Positions 60,401 to 64,000 of a DNA stretch of 64,000 nucleotides are shown piece by piece. The stretch is from Stappia taiwanensis (GTDB taxonomy: Bacteria; Pseudomonadota; Alphaproteobacteria; Rhizobiales; Stappiaceae), in the NCBI RefSeq assembly GCF_014635285.1, contig NZ_BMCR01000003.1:1-64000 (forward strand), given 5' to 3'. The notes under the pieces are model-generated. The model saw only the letters and a list, made by a program, of their open reading frames with translations. It made no database searches and was not told the origin of the DNA. Made by a program: the position numbers and the translations under genes. Positions within the stretch are counted from its first letter, which is position 1, and every line of letters begins with the position of its first letter.

Positions 60401-63400
60401 CCCGCCGTAGGACTGGGTCAGGGTCAGATCGCTCAGGGTGATGGTGCCGCCAACAGGACCGCCGCCGCCGAAGCCGAGTGACATCGAGCCGCCGACGACC
60501 GATCCGTCGGCGATGTTCACGGCAAGACCCGGCTGATTGCCCTCGACCTGCAGGGTCGTGCTGTAGACATTGGCGTCGTAGTCGTCGAAGGCGATCGTGC
60601 CTTGGTTCGGGCCGGTGAGCGTATTGAAGAAGATGCCGCTTCTGATCGCCTGCGCGGCGCTGCCCGCCTGGAAGCGGCCTCCGGCAACGGTCTGCAATCC
60701 GGCGGTGGCAAGATCGCTGTCGAAGGTCACGCCACTGAAGGTGACGCCGTTGCCGAACAAGGTCGGATCGAAGGCGGTGGCATCGCCAACCAGCGTGTTG
60801 TCGGAGAAATCGGTGACGATCAGGTTCCCTGCAGGGCCAAGGCCGCGCAGGCGAACGCTGCTGTCCTCCGTCTTGAAGGTCGAGTTGGCAATGGAAACGA
60901 TCGCCCGGTCGTCGCCCTGGGTCTCGACAAGGATGCCGAATTCGTTTTGGGCAACCGCCGCGCCCGAGGCATCGTGGTTGATGGTGAGGCCATTGATGTC
61001 CAGCGTCAGGCTACGTGTCGCGCCGGCATCGTTCTGGAGGACCTTGAGGCTGCTGAAACTGCTGCCGGAGGCCACCGTGTTCAAGGTGCCGCCCTTCAGG
61101 GTGAATGAGCCGTCGACATTCTGGAGCAGCACCGAGTCCATATTGGCGTTGGTCGCATTGACCTCATCAAATGTGACGTTGCTGTTGATGCCGTTCAGTT
61201 CAAGCGCACGCGCGTTGGTCGCCGTCACCCTCTCGCTTGCCGCGTCACTGATCCGCAGCGTGCCGCCGTCGAAGGCGAGCAACCCAGTGTACCCTTGCGT
61301 GGCGATATCGAGGCCGGCATCGAAGGCAATGGTGGACGCTTGCCCATTGTTGTTGATGGTGACGCCCATGCCGCCACCGAGCGCTGTCGTCGTGCCGAGC
61401 GATACCGTGCCACTGAAGGTCACGTCGCTGGCGGCCGTGGCGCCGGAAATGGCGATGCCGCTCGATCCCGCGCCATTCGAGGCGATGGTGCCGGCATGGG
61501 TGAAGCTGCCGCCAGAGCGGTTGTCGAGGGTCACCGCGGTCCCGGCGGTGTTGTCGATCGAGCTGTCGCTGTCGAAGGTGAAGACCGCGTCGCCCCCGTC
61601 GATCGACAGCGTGTTGCCGCCGGAAATGTCGACATTCACTGCATTGATGGTGCCGCCGGCATTGTTGAAGGCAATGCCGGCGGCCGCGCCGGAGATCGAG
61701 ATGTTCTGCAGCGTCGTCGTGCCGGTGGCGTTGTTCAGCGTGATCGAGGTCCCGGTCACGCCGGTGCTGGTCATGTTGCTGATGGAGGTACCAGCGGCAT
61801 TCAGCAGAATGTCATTGGCATTGCCGGAGAAGGTGACACCGCTGATTGTGGTGTTGGTCGAAGGGGTGATCTCGATGCCGTAATTGGCGAAGTTGCTGAT
61901 CCGGGAGCGCTCGATCAGCGTTCCCGTGGCGCCCGCGCCATTGTCCTTGATGCCGCGTGCGGCGGTGCCGTTGCCTTCCAGGTCGAAACCCGCAAGGCGG
62001 TTACCACTGGCCCCCAGCGTGACCACATTGTCGCCCGCGCTGGTGGTCAGCGTCGCCGCGCCGTTGCCGGTCGGGTCGTTGAGGGTCAGGTTCGGGGCGA
62101 AGAGCTGGATGGTCGGTGGCACGGTCAGATTGACGACAATGGCCTGGCTGCCGCCGGCCCCGTCGCCGAAACTCAGAAGTTGCTGCGTGTCTTTCAGATT
62201 GAGGGTGTTGTCGCCATTGGTGCCCACGGCTGTGATCGCACTGCCGTTGTTGATCAGAATGATGATGTCGCCGGCCGCCGCCGCAAGCTCCGCAGCGGCA
62301 AGCGTCATGGGGTTCGCCGCATCCGATCCCGACCCGTCGCCGCCGCCGGCGGCGCCATCGGCATCGACGAAATAGATCCGGCCAATGCCGAAGCCCTTGC
62401 CCGGGCTGCCCGCGAAGGCCACGTCCTGGAAATTGTAGGTTCCGGCGACCGGAGCGGAACTGGCGTCGATGCCAGTGGTCGCGTCGATGGTCGATCCGGT
62501 GTCGATGCCGCTTTCGCCGTCACCAAAGGTGAAGGTCAGGTCAGTCGCGGCGCCGAGCAGCACGCCGGTGTCGACGCCCGAAATGCTGGCATTCTCGCCG
62601 GCAACCGTTGTATCGCCCACCTGGACCGTGCCGCCGCCGGTGGCGGTTTGCAGATCGATGCCGATGGTGCCGGTGGTCGAGGAACTGGTGACGTCGAAGT
62701 CGCCGAAGGTCATTGTGCCCGAGTAGGCGCCATCGATATCCAGCGCCGTCTGGCCCTGCAGCAGGTTGGTGTCGAAATCGGCGATCGTGATGGTGTTTGA
62801 GACGGTTCCAGACACCGAAATGGCGTTGGTCCCGTTGGCGGTGCCGTTGATGTCGACATCGCCGAGCACGATGTCTCCACCGGTTGTCGCTCCGCTGAGC
62901 GAGATGCCGTTTCCGCTCGTTGCGATATTCACGGTGTCGAAATGCAGTCCGGCCGATCCGATGGTGGAATTGAAGAGCAGGAGGCCGGTGCCGGTTCCCG
63001 AAGCGGTCAGCGTGTTGAGGCCGGGCGCGCTTGCGACGCTGGCCCGCGCGCTCGAAATGCTCAAGGCGGTGCCGCCGGTCGTCGAGACGGCGAGGCCGCC
63101 CTCGAAGCGTGTTTCGCCATCACCATCGTTGTCGGCGATCGTCACAGCCGTGCTGGTCTGGGATGAGGTGCGCACGTTCGTAAGGGTCGTCGTCGCGTCC
63201 GCGTCATGCGATCTTATGCCGTTGAAGACGGCGTCCAACCGCGCTTGGTTGGTCGTGTTGCCGAGGTTGATCGTGCCGCCGGCATCCGAGCCGATGGACA
63301 GCGCAGAGGAGCTGGGAGCTGAGGTTGAACCGATCTGTACGGTGCCGCTGGAGGTGGTGCCGAGATTCAGCGTTCCGCTCGTTTGCGCAATAACGATACC

Positions 63401-64000
63401 GCTGGTCCCGCCGTCGATGTTCAGGCCGGTGATGCCATTGGCGGTTCCCGTGCCGATCGAGACCGTGCCGTTCGCGCCGGAAACGGTAACGCCCGCGCCA
63501 CCGGCGCCCAGGTCGATATCCGCCGCGGTCAGCGAGAAGCCGTTCGCACCGCCGACGCCCTGGATTTCGATGGCCGCGCCGGTATGACCGTCGAGGTCGG
63601 CGGAGCCGAGCGCGATCCCGCCGAGTGTCGTGTCCAGGTTGGCGGCCCGGATGCCGGGCAACACTCCGCTCGAAGAGCCGGTGACGGAATCGAAGGTCAC
63701 CCCACCGGAGCCGATCGCCGTGCCGTAGACATTGAAGGCGGTGCCGCCCGATGTGGAGATGCTCCGCGTCCCGGCCGCCGCCACGCTGATGCTGCCGCCG
63801 TTGGTGGCAAGAAACCCGTCGGAGCCGGTGGTCGCGATCTCCAGACCGCCAGTGAAGGCGTTCGCCGATGATTGGCCGTTGTTGTCGATACCGACGCCCA
63901 CGCCGCCACCGAGCGCTGTTGTGGTGCCCAGCGACACCTGACCGCCGAAGGTCACATCGTTCGCAGCCGCAGCGCTGTGAATGACAATGCCGGAGGCGCC
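54431..64000 (-). CDS. Giant beta-strand-repeat (right-handed beta-helix-like) protein, C-terminal 3,189 aa
   Basis: An uninterrupted frame from the right edge to a stop at 54431; no valid start is visible, so the N-terminus lies beyond 64000. The composition is Gly/Thr/Ser/Asn/Ala-rich with short beta-strand repeats (GSFTHAGTI, ISGATAASDVTFSGTV, LGTTTALGGG), typical of right-handed parallel beta-helix adhesin-like proteins. It has a nearly duplicated block of about 355 residues (RIYFVDADGAAGGGDGSGSD and its surroundings) and a decayed third copy at about 57.2-57.8 kb. No autotransporter barrel or LPXTG motif is seen; it ends GACPLP. Export signals, if any, are outside the window. It is likely a secreted or surface fibre, but no function can be assigned. 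Confidence 0.85.
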   Translation of the reverse strand, partial: GASGIVIHSAAAANDVTFGGQVSLGTTTALGGGVGVGIDNNGQSSANAFTGGLEIATTGSDGFLATNGGSISVAAAGTRSISTSGGTAFNVYGTAIGSGGVTFDSVTGSSSGVLPGIRAANLDTTLGGIALGSADLDGHTGAAIEIQGVGGANGFSLTAADIDLGAGGAGVTVSGANGTVSIGTGTANGITGLNIDGGTSGIVIAQTSGTLNLGTTSSGTVQIGSTSAPSSSALSIGSDAGGTINLGNTTNQARLDAVFNGIRSHDADATTTLTNVRTSSQTSTAVTIADNDGDGETRFEGGLAVSTTGGTALSISSARASVASAPGLNTLTASGTGTGLLLFNSTIGSAGLHFDTVNIATSGNGISLSGATTGGDIVLGDVDINGTANGTNAISVSGTVSNTITIADFDTNLLQGQTALDIDGAYSGTMTFGDFDVTSSSTTGTIGIDLQTATGGGTVQVGDTTVAGENASISGVDTGVLLGAATDLTFTFGDGESGIDTGSTIDATTGIDASSAPVAGTYNFQDVAFAGSPGKGFGIGRIYFVDADGAAGGGDGSGSDAANPMTLAAAELAAAAGDIIILINNGSAITAVGTNGDNTLNLKDTQQLLSFGDGAGGSQAIVVNLTVPPTIQLFAPNLTLNDPTGNGAATLTTSAGDNVVTLGASGNRLAGFDLEGNGTAARGIKDNGAGATGTLIERSRISNFANYGIEITPSTNTTISGVTFSGNANDILLNAAGTSISNMTSTGVTGTSITLNNATGTTTLQNISISGAAAGIAFNNAGGTINAVNVDISGGNTLSIDGGDAVFTFDSDSSIDNTAGTAVTLDNRSGGSFTHAGTIASNGAGSSGIAISGATAASDVTFSGTVSLGTTTALGGGMGVTINNNGQASTIAFDAGLDIATQGYTGLLAFDGGTLRISDAASERVTATNARALELNGINSNVTFDEVNATNANMDSVLLQNVDGSFTLKGGTLNTVASGSSFSSLKVLQNDAGATRSLTLDINGLTINHDASGAAVAQNEFGILVETQGDDRAIVSIANSTFKTEDSSVRLRGLGPAGNLIVTDFSDNTLVGDATAFDPTLFGNGVTFSGVTFDSDLATAGLQTVAGGRFQAGSAAQAIRSGIFFNTLTGPNQGTIAFDDYDANVYSTTLQVEGNQPGLAVNIADGSVVGGSMSLGFGGGGPVGGTITLSDLTLTQSYGGHALLIRNFTGAFTVTGAATILAPEVSSQVGGNYLRSETSAVKVVNSAANISFNTLDIQSTPMLAPGAGLEFTTGGATIGLDLNGNTGSFSVSGTTTIADTVDDAIRITDTSGVISFGQVTITNPGTDSTIGAPLIPALPAGAAAIRIAGTIDGAIHFDNIDIALDNDNRTGFDVSGATLNAAVTADDFDLISSSATGTIGVDLRGVLGGQTIRLGDTAAGGTSSSIAGVDTGVFLNAASNANFTFGDGEDGIDTGSTIDATTAIDASSAPIAGTYNFQDVAFAGSPGKGFGVGRIYFVDADGAAGGGDGSGSDAANPMTLADAELAAATDDIIILINNGSAITAAGTNGDNTLNLKDTQQLLSFGDGAGGSQAVAVNLTVPPTIQLFAPSLTIDDPTGNGAATLTTSAGDNVVTLGSSGNHIAGLDLEGNGTAARGIKDNGTGATGTLIERSRISNFANYGIEITPSTNTTISGVTFSGNANDILLNAAGSSISNMTSTGVTGTSITLNNATGTTTLQNISISGAAAGIAFNNAGGTINAVNVDISGGNTLSIDGGDAVFTFDGASSINNTSGTAVSITGRSGGSFTHAGTIVSNGAGSSGILSSGATGAHTISFTGTLDLGTTTALGGHGVFIDNATQAVTVSFADIDVATDGGFGMIVQNGGTLSVGTGSLAVNNAQIANFAGIAVGAGGVNFTSITGTNIAGPAGLGLHTITGGAFTVSGTTSISGTLGSAIAATNVSSDMTFGAVNLMPTSGDGLLLTGNSGTLTTGDMTIAMGAGGNGIRATGTNGNMTFGNVDITNLGAGTGLNLSGGTFDGQVTFARLDISGTSQVGSKGIDLTGYDNSKDVVTTNSGTIQGVQVGVDLTNANIANGVRFQYGDGSAPVASLIDTSGIAGNFAIVTTGTTATGEYNFEDVGFGASNVANLQGPTVFVIDNAGTSGLGTFADPGTAGEAEASGADVIVLIDTNVNGSSDLIDLNAQGETSLDLADGQVLIGLAAGESIDVSTLGISGGGAPASVKLTGMGSSSVVAAPATGIDTVLPTLTSATGNTVTLAGSSGIQNVQITNGGTFDGIAASYAAAENLIVRFSSIGGGTGGDAIDVATTSGASTFDFQGLALTSGLRLDGSGGGSLSGTATGTNTINTTTGQLISLNGVSIAASGMSFDTLASSGKITGNAVTMTNVGGAGTFTANAMNIAGSTANGIDISSSSGAFSFGTVTIGSDATADNVATGIRLDNNSGSFTLTGSSIIHNRTGSGVAITNSAASFAADFQAQIEVRNWANASAGAGDGFVLTNNSTATINFTNLVYNDNPRTGGPLTTGQAIVANDGGILTISGGAIRTNNILGADTYAVDIANTTLGAGGITIETLWIDHDDAGESGGGLKLVNNTGTFTFSTIQGISAVNASAILASNTGTLNIGTTSAGGLTSNGRAVLDISNTTLNLNATHTRSTGSTGTGMRLLGVGGTVNLTGNMTITGSTGTGLLVANSVSGTTFNFSGGTKTINSGMQTAVSLTANTGSTISFIGGGLDIDATAGAGFVAADGGTVTVQGAGNSLTTTTGTALRVTDTTIDAAGLTFQSISSNGTSYGIFLDTTGGAGGLTVTGDGTAPARGGNGSGGTIQNSTRTGIWLNNTVDVNLSHMTVTGSADQGIDALRVNNLTLNGMTLSSNGNANAEHGLSIIDGSGTYDLSQVLAEGNFDSNIRVLQQTGATGMTSFLLDDSTLRNVTTGSLRDGISIDLQTGASVGTITVQNSSFSNNADYNIHLTLDGTATVTSTTISGNTMTSVGGGFSGGGIAVHHANSNSSNAITITGNAIGTAGVIGSAGYDSISLTILGHATSASAGTMTALIQNNTIHDFGGAGIVLTAKDGTSNQAILNATVRNNTVTETGSAFAFAAVFADSRDGNQLCLDLGGAGFENNLTTTTPTAQEIAVRAMSNGTLNLNGYGGAANDGAAIEAYLQGRNTGTPVVATSLASGGVIQGGGACPLP
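58596..59671 (-). repeat. Repeat block B of the giant protein gene
   Basis: About 1.07 kb, highly similar to 61455-62530. Sample points (58601 with 61460, and 59462 with 62321) all show the same 2,859-bp offset, so there are no indels across the block. The offset is exactly 953 codons, so the reading frame is kept. Substitutions are scattered, often conservative (for example VGRIYF against IGRIYF). Confidence 0.8.
61455..62530 (-). repeat. Repeat block A of the giant protein gene
   Basis: Partner of the block at 58596-59671. It encodes TYNFQDVAFAGSPGKGF, NLKDTQQLLSFGDGAGGSQA and ERSRISNFANYGIEITPS, all found in both copies. The right edge of the window (GASGIVIHSAAANDVTFGG) resembles the tail end of another block, suggesting more copies beyond 64000. 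Confidence 0.8.

Noticed and set aside
58511-60481. 656-aa and other long plus-strand frames opposite the giant protein gene
   Set aside because: They mirror the repeats of the giant gene in antisense and have no ribosome site or domain. The Gly/Thr/Ala coding bias of the giant frame explains them.
54431-64000. Classical type V autotransporter
   Set aside because: The C-terminus ends in GACPLP after beta-helix-like sequence, with no barrel domain or terminal aromatic residue. The N-terminus is outside the window, so other export routes remain open.
1-64000. tRNA, rRNA, CRISPR or insertion-sequence elements
   Set aside because: I saw no clear example by eye. A tRNAscan-SE, CRISPRFinder or ISfinder run would be needed to exclude them formally.

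Overview
The window looks like a high-GC alphaproteobacterial chromosome, probably Hyphomicrobiales. The supporting signs are ATGA/TGATG-coupled operons, an IalB-like protein, an AhpD-like protein pair, a SapC protein, an Lrp/AsnC regulator and a PotABCD-type ABC transporter with an opine-dehydrogenase-like enzyme. I saw no rRNA, tRNA, CRISPR array or insertion sequence.

Region 1 (1-23.2 kb) is a specialised-metabolite gene cluster and the most interesting part of the window. A minus-strand arm (430-4550) carries a MaoC dehydratase, an SDR ketoreductase, a degenerate SDR, an acyl carrier protein (ACP), a FabZ-like dehydratase and an orphan substrate-binding protein. A divergent plus-strand arm (4842-12045) carries a DHA2 exporter, an ACP, a ketosynthase, a KS-beta (Gln for Cys), an alpha/beta hydrolase with a Cys nucleophile, an AurF-type diiron N-oxygenase, a second MFS protein and a 48-aa membrane peptide. 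After a stand-alone LuxR-type HTH gene and an AT-rich promoter island, a tightly coupled operon (13247-23168) encodes the known hydrazine-forming trio: lysine N6-hydroxylase, cupin-MetRS fusion and DAO-type flavoenzyme. It continues with an AMP-ligase, a dedicated ACP, a GNAT, a C45 Ntn-type acyltransferase/amidase, an acyl-CoA-dehydrogenase-like enzyme and a phosphopantetheinyl transferase. My reading is that lysine and glycine give a hydrazinoacetyl (or hydrazonoacetyl) unit on a carrier protein, which is acylated, oxidised and joined to a type II PKS/FAS chain, with AurF-type N-oxygenation. This resembles triacsin-type logic, but no nitrite-forming or nitrosating genes are visible. The product is not predictable from sequence.

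Region 2 (23.2-34.1 kb, minus strand) is a catabolic/uptake cassette: class V aminotransferase, MFS, flavin monooxygenase, two CMD/AhpD-like proteins, opine-dehydrogenase-like protein and a PotDBCA-type transporter. A divergent Lrp/AsnC regulator has a perfect palindrome at its start. An acetamidase/formamidase and a DUF2938 membrane protein follow.

Region 3 (36.9-48.2 kb) makes surface polysaccharide: two glycosyltransferases, a sugar aminotransferase, several modifying enzymes, and an RfbF-RfbG-C-methyltransferase-RmlC set for a CDP-linked, probably C3-methyl-branched deoxysugar.

Region 4 (48.2-64 kb) holds an IalB-like periplasmic protein, a SapC protein, small unknowns, a DUF6916 protein, a GNAT, a predicted beta-propeller, three tandem phage-tail-collar (MdpB-like) proteins, and the C-terminal 3,189 residues of a giant Gly/Thr/Ser-rich beta-helix repeat protein that runs off the right edge. 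Within it a block of about 1.07 kb recurs at an exact 2,859-bp (953-codon) offset.
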